Source of the DNA: Gammaproteobacteria bacterium
Lineage (GTDB): Bacteria > Pseudomonadota > Gammaproteobacteria > UBA4575
Assembly: GCA_026713925.1 (NCBI GenBank)
Contig: JAPONM010000061.1
Span: forward strand, 124,001-188,000
Reading direction: 5' to 3'
Length of the DNA stretch: 64,000 nucleotides
Under the pieces are notes generated by a model, which was given only the letters and a program-made list of their open reading frames with translations, made no database searches and had not been told where the DNA came from. This document shows positions 9,165 to 17,533 of this stretch, piece after piece. The translations under genes were made by a program, and so were the position numbers. Each line of letters begins with the position of its first letter. The first letter of the stretch is position 1.

Positions 9165-9802
9165 ATGATGTGAAAGTCAAGCGGGTGGTCGAGGCAGCCC
9201 TCATGGCGGCCGATGTGGCATTGAGCGTCGACCGGCTGATGTTGCTGTTTGAGCCTGATGCAGAAAAGCCCAGCCGCCTGCAGGTCAAGAATGCTATCAC
9301 CGCCCTGCAGGAGGAATGTGAGGGCAAGGGTGTGGAGCTTCGCAGGATAGCGAGTGGCTGGCGATACCAGACACGTCCGGATGTACAGCCCTGGGTCGCA
9401 CGCCTGTGGCAGGAAAAACCCCCGCGTTATTCACGAGCCCTGCTTGAAACGCTGTCATTGATTGTGTATCGCCAGCCGATCACGCGTGGCGAAATCGAGG
9501 AAGTCCGGGGGGTAAGCGTGAGCAGCAGCATCATCAAGACCCTGCTCGAGCGGGAATGGGTGCGTGTCGTGGGACACAAGGAAGTACCTGGCCGGCCTGC
9601 CCTGTATGGAAGCACCCGGCAGTTTCTTGATTATTTCAACCTGAAATCGCTCGATGAGCTGCCGACCCTTGCAGAGTTGAAAGATCTGGACCTGTCGCAC
9701 CCGGAACTGGATTTGCCGAACCCCCAGGAGGGCGAAAAACCACCGTTGCAGATCGTTGCAGAGTCTGGAGAACTGGTCGATACGGGCAAAACCCGTCATT
9801 GA
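9161..9802 (+). CDS. scpB: Segregation and condensation protein B
   Basis: A 213-residue tandem winged-helix protein that dimerises and holds ScpA in the SMC condensin. Diagnostic blocks are the N-terminal VEAALMAADVALSVDRL, the central ETLSLIVYRQPITRGEIEEVRG and the C-terminal GHKEVPGRPALYGSTRQFLDYF. The start overlaps the scpA stop by 4 bp. The gene is followed by rluB, as in many gammaproteobacteria. Confidence 0.95.
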   Translation: MNDVKVKRVVEAALMAADVALSVDRLMLLFEPDAEKPSRLQVKNAITALQEECEGKGVELRRIASGWRYQTRPDVQPWVARLWQEKPPRYSRALLETLSLIVYRQPITRGEIEEVRGVSVSSSIIKTLLEREWVRVVGHKEVPGRPALYGSTRQFLDYFNLKSLDELPTLAELKDLDLSHPELDLPNPQEGEKPPLQIVAESGELVDTGKTRH

Positions 9803-9863
9803 CTCCAGCTGTCTTGCGTCCCTCTGCAAAAGAGATCAATTCCTTTGCCTGTTTCATATTCAG

Positions 9864-10604
9864 GTGTCACAAAGGATTCAAAAGCTGCTAGCTCACCTGG
9901 GCGTTGCCTCCCGCCGCCAGATTGAGTGCTGGATCGAGGCGGGGGGAGTCCTGGTCAATGGCGAATGCTGTGTCCTGGGACAGCGCATTCGGGGGGATGA
10001 ACGCGTTTCGGTTTGCGGCACACCTGTCGACTTGCAGGCCCGTGTGCCAGTCAGGGTGCTCCTGTATCACAAGCCCGTGGGGGAGATCGTCTCACGGCGG
10101 GAGCCGCAACAGCGCGCCACGATTTTCGATCAGCTGCCAGACTTGGAGTCCGGTCGCTGGGTGTCCGTGGGACGTCTGGACCTCAATACATCAGGCATGT
10201 TGCTGCTGACCACTGACGGCATGCTCGCCCATGCATTGATGCATCCCGCGAGGGGGCTTGAACGGGAATACCGGGTGCGTGTTCACGGCACAATCACACA
10301 TGAAATCCTGTCCTGCCTGCAGCAGGGTGTGCAGCTGGAGGACGGGATCGCCAGACTGACTGTCCTGGACATGCAGAAACCTTCCGGCACGAATACCTGG
10401 TGCCGGGTAATGCTGACGGAAGGCCGCAACCGCATCGTGCGAAGACTGTGGGAGTCACAGGGCCTGGAGGTAAACCGCCTGGTCCGCACGCGCTACGGAC
10501 CGCTTGCCCTGCCGGCAACCTTGCGCCCGGGTGTATGGATCGAGCTCCCGGCCAGTCAGATCGGTCAGCTATACAGGGCTGCCCGTTGCGACAGCGGGCC
10601 ATGA
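9864..10604 (+). CDS. rluB: 23S rRNA pseudouridine synthase B
   Basis: A RsuA/RluB-family enzyme that makes a pseudouridine in 23S rRNA (U2605 in E. coli). The 246-residue protein starts at GTG 9864 with an S4 RNA-binding domain (QKLLAHLGVASRRQIE), followed by the catalytic domain with D106 in GRLDLNTSGMLLLTTDG and the family EGRNRIVRRLWES. The open frame begins upstream at 9756, but that would overlap scpB and add a non-homologous stretch. The stop overlaps the next start (ATGA at 10601). Confidence 0.93.
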   Translation: MSQRIQKLLAHLGVASRRQIECWIEAGGVLVNGECCVLGQRIRGDERVSVCGTPVDLQARVPVRVLLYHKPVGEIVSRREPQQRATIFDQLPDLESGRWVSVGRLDLNTSGMLLLTTDGMLAHALMHPARGLEREYRVRVHGTITHEILSCLQQGVQLEDGIARLTVLDMQKPSGTNTWCRVMLTEGRNRIVRRLWESQGLEVNRLVRTRYGPLALPATLRPGVWIELPASQIGQLYRAARCDSGP

Positions 10605-11296
10605 GGGCTCACCCGGACAGCCCCCGGAGTTCCGGGGACCGGTGGGCGGGACAGGTATACAGGATGCTTCTGGACCAGCATGGCACGCGGAAGTGGTGGC
10701 CGGCCGAGAGCAGGTTTGAAGTGATGGTGGGGGCAATCCTTACACAGAATACGGCCTGGACGAATGTCGAAAAGGCCATTGCCAACCTGAAGGCCGCTGA
10801 CATGCTCGGCGTGAATGCGATCGTGCAGGCAGAACAGGAGGTTCTTGCGGGACTCATCAGGTCGTCCGGCTATTTCAATGTCAAGGCAAGGCGGCTCAGG
10901 AATTTTTGTGAATGGTATGCCGGCCAGGGCGGCTACGGGAAGCTGCGCTACTGGCCTACGGCCAGGCTGCGTCAGGCATTACTGGGTGTGCATGGCGTGG
11001 GCCACGAGACCGCAGACGACATCCTGTTGTATGCCTTCAACCGGCCCGTTTTCGTTATCGATGCCTACACGCGCAGGGTCTTTGGACGCCTCGGGCACAT
11101 CGGCGGAGATGAGCCGTATGATGAAATCCGTGCAGCATTTGAACAGCAGCTGACCAGTCGACCCAGGGTATTTGCAGAATATCATGCGCTGATTGTTCAA
11201 CACGGCAAACATGTGTGCCAGTCACGCCCGAGATGCGAAGCCTGCACCCTGAATGCAGGGTGCAGGTTTTATAACTCGAATCGTCACTCGCAGTAA
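10601..11296 (+). CDS. Endonuclease III-like HhH-GPD DNA glycosylase without the lyase lysine
   Basis: A 231-residue helix-hairpin-helix glycosylase with a C-terminal [4Fe-4S] loop (four Cys in CQSRPRCEACTLNAGC). The HhH reads GVHGVGHETADDILLYA. At the position of the Nth lyase lysine there is Glu, while the Asp (VIDAYTRRVFGRLG) is kept. This is the pattern of the endonuclease III-related monofunctional branch (MagIII-like), so it may excise alkylated bases without strand cleavage; that is inference. ATG 10601 overlaps the rluB stop. The 3' end overlaps the convergent SDR gene by 13 bp. Confidence 0.85.
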   Translation: MRAHPDSPRSSGDRWAGQVYRMLLDQHGTRKWWPAESRFEVMVGAILTQNTAWTNVEKAIANLKAADMLGVNAIVQAEQEVLAGLIRSSGYFNVKARRLRNFCEWYAGQGGYGKLRYWPTARLRQALLGVHGVGHETADDILLYAFNRPVFVIDAYTRRVFGRLGHIGGDEPYDEIRAAFEQQLTSRPRVFAEYHALIVQHGKHVCQSRPRCEACTLNAGCRFYNSNRHSQ

Positions 11297-12042
11297 TCAG
11301 GGTTTATCTTGTAGTTGACCCCCGTCGTACCCTGGCTGTCCGGTCCGATGAAATACAGGTACGGTGCGACCACGTCTTCGGGAGCCGGGAAGGACTGGGG
11401 ATTGATCCCGGGGAAGTGTGCCATTCTGAGCTTGGTCCGCACGGGCGCAGGGTCTACACCGTTCACGCGAATGGGTCTGTCGCCATCGAGTTCGTGGGCG
11501 AGCATTTCCAGCAGGCCCCGCTGCGCAGACTTGGCTACGGCATAGGCCCCCCAGTATGCTTTCGTACACTCGTGGGTGGAAAACACGATGCTGGGGTCCT
11601 GGGAAGACTCCAGGATCGGGATGCAGCTGCGGATCAGCATGAACGCGGCATGCTGGTTGACCGTGACCATGCGCAGCCAGGTATCCAGAGGATAGTTCCT
11701 GATACTGCGTAATGCCTCGAGGTGACCGGCATTCACCACCAGCGAGTCGACAGGGGTGTCCTGGTTTTCGAGAAACCCGGATAGCCGGATGTAGTCCATC
11801 TCGCCGGCGCCCGCAAGGTCCATCGAATAGCATGCGTGCGCGTTCCCTGATGTCTCTGCCAGTTCCTGCGAGAGAAGGTCCAGTTTCTGCTCATTCCTGG
11901 ACACCAGGAGGAGCCTGGCCCCGTGTGCGGCGCACGCCCGTGCAAGGGCCCTGCCGATCCCGTCTGTGGCCCCGGTCAGCAGGACCACGCGGCCTTCAAG
12001 CCGGGCCGGACTCATGCAGTACTCGTCGAGGTGCAGGTTCAA
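11284..12042 (-). CDS. yciK: YciK-like short-chain dehydrogenase/reductase
   Basis: A 252-residue Rossmann-fold oxidoreductase. The cofactor loop TGATDGIG is at 23-30, NAG at 104-106, and the catalytic Ser155, Tyr167 and Lys171 are in place (YxxxK within AYAVAKS). The sequence around DPAPVRTKLR matches the YciK subgroup, whose substrate is not established. In Pseudomonas the corresponding gene stands next to gph and ubiG. Here rmuC lies between it and gph. Confidence 0.85.
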   Translation of the reverse strand: MNLHLDEYCMSPARLEGRVVLLTGATDGIGRALARACAAHGARLLLVSRNEQKLDLLSQELAETSGNAHACYSMDLAGAGEMDYIRLSGFLENQDTPVDSLVVNAGHLEALRSIRNYPLDTWLRMVTVNQHAAFMLIRSCIPILESSQDPSIVFSTHECTKAYWGAYAVAKSAQRGLLEMLAHELDGDRPIRVNGVDPAPVRTKLRMAHFPGINPQSFPAPEDVVAPYLYFIGPDSQGTTGVNYKINPDYCE

Positions 12043-12066
12043 GGGTAAATGAGGGCAGTCCAGTGC

Positions 12067-13356
12067 CTATGCGTGACCGGTCTTGTCCCCGGTACGGGTG
12101 GAGGATTCGATCATTTTCAGATCGGGCATGTCTTTTTTCTTTTCAATTCCGAGCTCGTCAAACCTTTTTGCAGCGGGCAACACCTGACGGTCCAGTGACC
12201 CGGTGGCCTTGTTGAACTGCTCTACGCTCGCATCCAGGCTTTTGCCCAGTTTTTGCAAGTGCGTGGCAAAGGTTGCCAGGCGCTGGTAGAGGGCCTCGCC
12301 CAGCTCCCTGATTTTCTCGGCATTCTTGGCAACGGACTGCTGGCGCCACCCGAACGCGACCGCACGAAGCAGCGCGATGATGCTGGTGGGCGTGGCCAGG
12401 ATGACCTTGTTTTTCAGGGCATCCTCCAGGAGCTGGGGGTCGTGCTCCAGTGCAGCCAGGAGAAATTGCTCGCCCGGGATGAACAGCACGACGAAGTCAG
12501 GTGAATGCTTGAACTGGTTCCAGTAGGCCTTGCTTGCGAGTTCGCGCATGCGCTCGCGCACATTGCGTGCATGCTTGTGAAGCGATTCTGCACGTGCCTT
12601 GTCATCCCGGGTCTGGGCTGCATTCAGATAGGCATCCAGGGGGGTTTTGGCATCCACGATCAGTTCTCTTTGATCGGGCATGCGCACGATCATGTCCGGT
12701 CGCATGCGGCTGTCCTCATCGCTGCCGGTCTGCTGCTCATAGAAGTCACAGTGATTGACCATGCCGGCAAGCTCGGCAATTCTTTTCAGTGTCAGTTCAC
12801 CCCACTGGCCGCGTACCTCGGGGCGACGCAGGGCATGCACAAGGTTCTGTGTTTCAGCCCGCAGGTCAGTCTGGGATTCGCTGATCAGTTTCAGGTGCTG
12901 GGTCAGTGAGCCGTATGCCTCCTTGCGTTCTTTTTCAATGGCCTGGATTTGCGACTCGGTCTGCTTCAGGGTTTCAGTGATGGGGTGCAGGAGGGTCTCG
13001 ATGGCCTTTTCCTTTTTTTCGAGACTGGCTTCGGCCTGGATCTGGTACTGGGAAAGCTTTTCCCTGGCCAGCCTCAGGAAATTCTCGTTATTGGACTGCA
13101 GGGCCTGGTTTGACAGGTTCAGGAAGGTTTGCTCCAGCTGTCTGCGAACCTCCTCAATACCTTCTGCCTTTTCAGCAATGCGTGTTTTTTCGTGTTCAAG
13201 CTGCAGGGACAGCCGCTGAATCTCGGTTTCAAGCTGCCTGCACAGCTTGCGCCTTCGATGATGCATGAGCCATGCTCCCAGGGCGGCACTGAGCAGGCAC
13301 AGGCAGGTGCCAAGCAGGACAAGTTGCCAGAAAACTTGTGAATCAGCATAGGACAT
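12067..13356 (-). CDS. rmuC: DNA recombination protein RmuC
   Basis: A 429-residue protein with one N-terminal membrane segment (about 8-30), a long coiled coil (about 35-190) and a PD-(D/E)xK-like nuclease domain (RELIVDAKTPLDAYLNA), the standard RmuC layout. RmuC limits inversions at short inverted repeats. The frame is open to a TTG at 13392, but ATG 13356 is preferred because the TTG has no properly spaced ribosome binding site and would overlap the gph end. The stop lies 24 bp from the SDR start. Confidence 0.93.
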   Translation of the reverse strand: MSYADSQVFWQLVLLGTCLCLLSAALGAWLMHHRRRKLCRQLETEIQRLSLQLEHEKTRIAEKAEGIEEVRRQLEQTFLNLSNQALQSNNENFLRLAREKLSQYQIQAEASLEKKEKAIETLLHPITETLKQTESQIQAIEKERKEAYGSLTQHLKLISESQTDLRAETQNLVHALRRPEVRGQWGELTLKRIAELAGMVNHCDFYEQQTGSDEDSRMRPDMIVRMPDQRELIVDAKTPLDAYLNAAQTRDDKARAESLHKHARNVRERMRELASKAYWNQFKHSPDFVVLFIPGEQFLLAALEHDPQLLEDALKNKVILATPTSIIALLRAVAFGWRQQSVAKNAEKIRELGEALYQRLATFATHLQKLGKSLDASVEQFNKATGSLDRQVLPAAKRFDELGIEKKKDMPDLKMIESSTRTGDKTGHA

Positions 13357-13370
13357 TGCGCTATTCTTGG

Positions 13371-14045
13371 TCAGCTTTGCAAAAAAAGCCAATCCTTTAG
13401 CTCAAGGGCGTTTTCAAGTATCACGTCGGCTCCCCAGGTACGTGGATCCTGGCTGTCCTGGATATAGCCATATGCCGCCACGGCAGTCTTCATGGAGGCC
13501 GCCTGGCCGGCCTGTATGTCACGCGGGTCATCGCCGACATAGACGCACTCGTTCCGGCCCACGCCCAGCAGCTGTGCAGCCCGCGCAAGCGGCTCCGGGC
13601 TGGGTTTTCTTTCAGGGAGCGAGTCCCCGCTGATCGTGCAGCCTGTCCGGTTCGCAAGGTCGAGTTCTCGTATCAGCGGCTCAGTGAGTCGCCCCGGCTT
13701 GTTGGTCACGATGCCCCATGGCAGGCCCGCCTGGTCCAGCCAGTCGAGCAGCGCGGGGATGCCCGGGAACAACCGGGTCTTGATGCACAGCATGCGTGCG
13801 TAGATCTGCAGGAATTCATCGCGAAGGCGCATGATCGTGTGTTCATCCAGGGGCCTGTCGTAGCCCAGTTCTATCAGTGCGATGCCGCCCCGGGAGGTAT
13901 GCTTGCGCACCCGTTCATACTCCAGCGTGTCCCGGCCATGACGGGCCAGCAACTCGTTCAGGGCATCTGTCATGTCCGGCGCGGTATCCGCCAGGGTTCC
14001 ATCCAGGTCGAAAAGAACCGCCCGGGTTTGCTGCGGGCTGTGCAT
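13371..14045 (-). CDS. gph: Phosphoglycolate phosphatase (HAD family)
   Basis: Removes phosphate from 2-phosphoglycolate formed by DNA repair or oxygenase activity. The 224-residue HAD hydrolase has motif I DLDGTLADT (nucleophile Asp), motif II at IVTNKPG, a lysine in ERKPSPEPL and motif III VGDDPRDIQAG. An in-frame ATG at 14078 would overlap ubiG by 17 bp. The ATG at 14045 gives the usual N-terminus (about nine residues before the HAD motif). The gene follows ubiG on the same strand. Confidence 0.9.
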   Translation of the reverse strand: MHSPQQTRAVLFDLDGTLADTAPDMTDALNELLARHGRDTLEYERVRKHTSRGGIALIELGYDRPLDEHTIMRLRDEFLQIYARMLCIKTRLFPGIPALLDWLDQAGLPWGIVTNKPGRLTEPLIRELDLANRTGCTISGDSLPERKPSPEPLARAAQLLGVGRNECVYVGDDPRDIQAGQAASMKTAVAAYGYIQDSQDPRTWGADVILENALELKDWLFLQS

Positions 14046-14061
14046 GCCGGAAATTTCTTCG

Positions 14062-14769
14062 CTACGGCTTGGAGGCATACATGAGATAGTTCACACTCAG
14101 GTCGGAAGACAGGCTGTAGACCTTGCTGAGTGGGTTGTACTGCATACCCGTGATCTCACGGGTCTGCATTCCTGCATGGCGAATCCAGCGGTCAAGTTCA
14201 CCCGGCCGGATCAGTTTCTGGTATTCATGGGTGCCCCGGGGCAACAGTCTGAGAATGTATTCGCCGCCCACGATCGCAAACAGCAGGGACTTCATGTTCC
14301 GGTTGATCGTGGAGAAGAACACCTTCCCCCCGGGTTTGAGCAGCCGGGCGCTGGCATTGACGATGGCACCGGGGTCCGGTACATGTTCCAGCATCTCCAG
14401 GCAGGTCACCACGTCAAACGACCCGGGCTCCAGGCCAGCCAGCTCTTCAGCTGAAATCGACCGGTATTCAATTTCGAGATGCTGTTCGCCTGCATGGATC
14501 CTGGCCGCAGCCAGGGAGGCTTGACCCGGATCGATACCTGTCACCCGGGCACCCTTGCATGCCATGGCCTCGGTCAGGATTCCGCCCCCGCAGCCTATAT
14601 CGAGCACGTTCTTGCCTGCAAGTTCCGCTTGTGCATCGATGAACTCCAGGCGCAGGGCGTTGATGTCGTGAAGGGCTTTGAATTCACCCTCCCTGTCCCA
14701 CCAGCGTTGTGCGAGCGCTTCGAATTTCGCCACCTCGCTTTCGTCAATGTTAGGGTTTTGAGCAGGCAT
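14062..14769 (-). CDS. ubiG: Ubiquinone biosynthesis O-methyltransferase
   Basis: A SAM-dependent enzyme that performs both O-methylations of the ubiquinone head group. The 235-residue protein has the N-terminal family block EVAKFEALAQRWWDREGEFK, SAM motif I VLDIGCGGG (55-63), VTCLEMLEHVPDP and the C-terminal membrane-binding region typical of UbiG. It lies between mtaD and gph on the minus strand, as in Pseudomonas. Confidence 0.95.
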   Translation of the reverse strand: MPAQNPNIDESEVAKFEALAQRWWDREGEFKALHDINALRLEFIDAQAELAGKNVLDIGCGGGILTEAMACKGARVTGIDPGQASLAAARIHAGEQHLEIEYRSISAEELAGLEPGSFDVVTCLEMLEHVPDPGAIVNASARLLKPGGKVFFSTINRNMKSLLFAIVGGEYILRLLPRGTHEYQKLIRPGELDRWIRHAGMQTREITGMQYNPLSKVYSLSSDLSVNYLMYASKP

Positions 14770-14829
14770 GTGATGCGTGTATGAAATGATCAGGGTTGCA
14801 GGGATCGCTGCTGAAAGCCAGCATGTATT

Positions 14830-16170
14830 TTAACCGGAGAAGTCACTGGAATTTTCTCCATCCAGTATTTTTTTGCCCCATTCCCGGGCACTGGATACGA
14901 TTTCGTCCTGATCGAGCGTTTGCAGCTGCTTGTCATGCAGCAGCAGCTCGCCCTGCACCCAGACATCGGATACCTGTGCACGCTGCGTGGCATATACCGT
15001 ATGACCGATCGGTTCATAGACTGGCTGGGCCTCGATCTGTTCGATATCGATGACGGTCATATCGGCGGCCTTTCCGGTTTCCAGGGAACCCGTTATGTGC
15101 GCGATGCCAAGGGCCGAGGCGGCATTGATCGTGGCACATCGCAGGGACTCATAGGCCGGCATCGCCGAGGCGTCCCGTGCGACACCTTTTGCCAGCAGCG
15201 CGGCAGTATGCATTTCACCCAGCACGTCCAGGTCGTCGTTGCTTGCACAGCTGTCGGTACCCAGTGTCACGTTGACGTGGTTGTCATGCAATTCCTGCAC
15301 CGGGCAAAACCCGCTGGCCAGCTTCAGGTTGGACTGTGGGCAGTGGACGATGCTGGCTCCTGTATCTGCCAGCAGTTCGATTTCCTCATTCTCCAGTTGT
15401 GTCATGTGTACGGCGATCAGCCGGTCGTTGACCAGCCCGTGTTCATTCAGGCGTTGCAGGGGGCGCATCCCGTATTGCTCCACGCTCATCGAGATTTCAT
15501 TTTCTGTTTCATGCAGGTGTATGTGGACCGGCAGTCCCAGTTCATCGGCCAGGGCCGCGATGCGTTCCAGGGGACGGTCGGATACCGTGTAGGGGGCATG
15601 CGGGGCAAATGTGCAGCGCACCTGCGGATGGGAGGAGTACCGGCTGTGCAGCTCCAGTCCTTTTGAAAGGTACTCCTCTGCGCAGGCGGCATAGGGAGTG
15701 GGGAAATCGAGCAGGATCATGCCCAGGTGTCCGCGCATGCCGGACCGGATTACTTCCTGTGCGGCGATCTCGGGAAAAAAGTACATGTCATTGAAGCAGG
15801 TGACCCCGCCCCGTATCATTTCTGCCATGGCCAGCTGTGTGCCGAGCCTGACAAAATCCTCGTTCATCCATTTTTGTTCTGCCGGCCATATGTGGTGGTT
15901 CAGCCATTCCATCAGGGGCAGGTCATGGGCCAGGCCTCGAAACAGGGACATCCCTGCATGGGTATGAGTGTTGATCAGCCCGGGTATGATAATGTGATGG
16001 TCATACGTATGGCATGCATCACACGAGTAGCGGTCGACAGCCTCGTGGCGCGGGGCGATATCGATGATGTGGCCATCCTGTACCGCAATGGAGAAGTCGT
16101 TCAGGGCACGCGCCTTGCCGTCCATGGGAATGATATGCTTTCCATGGATGAGGGTAGGTACGTGTTTCAT
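14830..16170 (-). CDS. mtaD: Methylthioadenosine/S-adenosylhomocysteine deaminase-type amidohydrolase
   Basis: A 446-residue TRZ/ATZ-type amidohydrolase with zinc ligands in NTHTHAG (H69, H71), IHLHETENE and the later H and D (IAVHMTQ, TLGTDSCASNDDLD). In Pseudomonas the equivalent gene deaminates 5'-methylthioadenosine to methylthioinosine. The divergent mtnA partner supports the same role here. The frame is open to 16215, but ATG 16170 (MKHVPTLIHG) gives the usual N-terminus. Alternative: S-adenosylhomocysteine or another purine deaminase of the same fold. Confidence 0.88.
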   Translation of the reverse strand: MKHVPTLIHGKHIIPMDGKARALNDFSIAVQDGHIIDIAPRHEAVDRYSCDACHTYDHHIIIPGLINTHTHAGMSLFRGLAHDLPLMEWLNHHIWPAEQKWMNEDFVRLGTQLAMAEMIRGGVTCFNDMYFFPEIAAQEVIRSGMRGHLGMILLDFPTPYAACAEEYLSKGLELHSRYSSHPQVRCTFAPHAPYTVSDRPLERIAALADELGLPVHIHLHETENEISMSVEQYGMRPLQRLNEHGLVNDRLIAVHMTQLENEEIELLADTGASIVHCPQSNLKLASGFCPVQELHDNHVNVTLGTDSCASNDDLDVLGEMHTAALLAKGVARDASAMPAYESLRCATINAASALGIAHITGSLETGKAADMTVIDIEQIEAQPVYEPIGHTVYATQRAQVSDVWVQGELLLHDKQLQTLDQDEIVSSAREWGKKILDGENSSDFSG

Positions 16171-16316
16171 TGGGCGTTCGGCAGTTGAGGGTATGCTTTC
16201 TCGGGTGGGCAACACGCCATTATGCTATGCCATCCGCGGTGCAGGCAATACAATGCAGCCAAACCGTGCACCGGCACAACGAACGTGACCAGTATAGCGA
16301 CTGTTTTCAAGAGTGT

Positions 16317-17357
16317 ATGAGTTCATTGGCAGAACAAGCGATACGCTGGTCCGATAACCGGCTGGTACTGCTTGACCAGCGCAAGCTGCCCAGTGAAGTC
16401 CGGTTTGTGGAGTGTAATTCGATCGGGGAAGTCACTGCTGCCATACGTGACATGGTCGTGCGTGGCGCACCGGCCATCGGCGTAAGTGCAGCGTACGGGA
16501 TTGTGCTGGCAGCCCGCCAGCATTGTGCCGCCTCGCCCGGAAGCTGGAAGAAAACCATCGAGGCGGACCTGCAGGAATTGCTCCAGGCGCGCCCCACTGC
16601 AGTCAATCTGAAATGGGTCGTTACCCGGATGCGCGGCGCAATTGCCAAGGCGGGCCATGACCGTCCCGAGGCCGAACTGCTGCATGCAGCGAAGCAGATC
16701 CATCGCCAGGACGTGGAGGCCAACCGGGCAATCGGGGCCCATGGAGCCGCACTTCTTGAGACCGATGCGGTGGTGTTGACCCACTGCAATGCAGGCGCAC
16801 TGGCAACCGGTGGCTACGGGACGGCGCTGGGCGTGATTCGCAGCGCCTGCGCACAGAACAAGATCAAGACCATTTATGCCGATGAAACCCGCCCCTGGTT
16901 TCAGGGTACCCGGCTGACAGCATGGGAGTTATTGCAGGACGGTATTCCGGTCACGCTGATCTGTGACGGTGCAGCGGCGAGCCTGATGCGACGAAAACAG
17001 CTGGCCTGGGTCATTGTGGGGGCGGACCGTGTCGCATGCAACGGGGATGTCGCCAACAAGATCGGGACCTACTCCCTGGCCGTGATGGCGCGACAGCATG
17101 GAGTCGGTTTCATGGTAGCCGCACCGACCAGCACGATCGACCTGGAGGTCAGCAGCGGGGACCGGATCGAGATTGAAGAGCGTTCATACCGTGAAGTGAC
17201 CGAATATCAGGGACATACCCTGGCTCCTGCCGGTGCCCGGGTCTGGAACCCGGTATTCGATATCACGCCTGCGGAGCTTGTGACGGCCCTGGTCACGGAA
17301 AAAGGCGCGGTCAAGCATCCTACGGCAGATAAAATCAGGAACTTGATGCGCAAGTGA
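16317..17357 (+). CDS. mtnA: S-methyl-5-thioribose-1-phosphate isomerase
   Basis: Isomerises methylthioribose 1-phosphate to methylthioribulose 1-phosphate in methionine salvage. The 346-residue protein has RGAPAIGVSAAYG (about 49-61), the active-site Cys157 in THCNAGALATGGYGTALG and Asp237 in VGADRVACNGD. The start is ATG 16317 with AAGAG upstream. An upstream open extension to 16170 lacks homology and overlaps mtaD. It is divergent from mtaD with 146 bp between starts, and the pair probably shares regulation. Confidence 0.95.
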   Translation: MSSLAEQAIRWSDNRLVLLDQRKLPSEVRFVECNSIGEVTAAIRDMVVRGAPAIGVSAAYGIVLAARQHCAASPGSWKKTIEADLQELLQARPTAVNLKWVVTRMRGAIAKAGHDRPEAELLHAAKQIHRQDVEANRAIGAHGAALLETDAVVLTHCNAGALATGGYGTALGVIRSACAQNKIKTIYADETRPWFQGTRLTAWELLQDGIPVTLICDGAAASLMRRKQLAWVIVGADRVACNGDVANKIGTYSLAVMARQHGVGFMVAAPTSTIDLEVSSGDRIEIEERSYREVTEYQGHTLAPAGARVWNPVFDITPAELVTALVTEKGAVKHPTADKIRNLMRK

Positions 17358-17421
17358 GGTACCTGTCTTTCCTTCTGACCATGGAAAAAAACAGGCTCTG
17401 GGAAACAGTGAATTTCATTTT

Positions 17422-17506
17422 AAGGCGTTCAATTTAATTCCAGATGCCTTTTTTTATCAAGGTACTATTCAGTAGCCTGTGGTATACTTTAACGCCTTAA
17501 ATTGAA
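17422..17506 (+). promoter_or_regulatory. gyrA upstream region: extended -10 flanked by inverted repeats
   Basis: TATACT at 17483-17488 is preceded by TG at 17480-17481, an extended -10, about 45 bp before the gyrA ATG. No good -35 is present. AAGGCGTT (17422-17429) and TTCAATTTAA (17428-17437) recur inverted as AACGCCTT (17491-17498) and TTAAATTGAA (17497-17506), flanking the promoter. The arms could form a regulatory site or reflect supercoiling-sensitive structure; that is inference. Confidence 0.4.
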
Positions 17507-17533
17507 TATTAAGGCTTTCCCAGTATTACGGTC

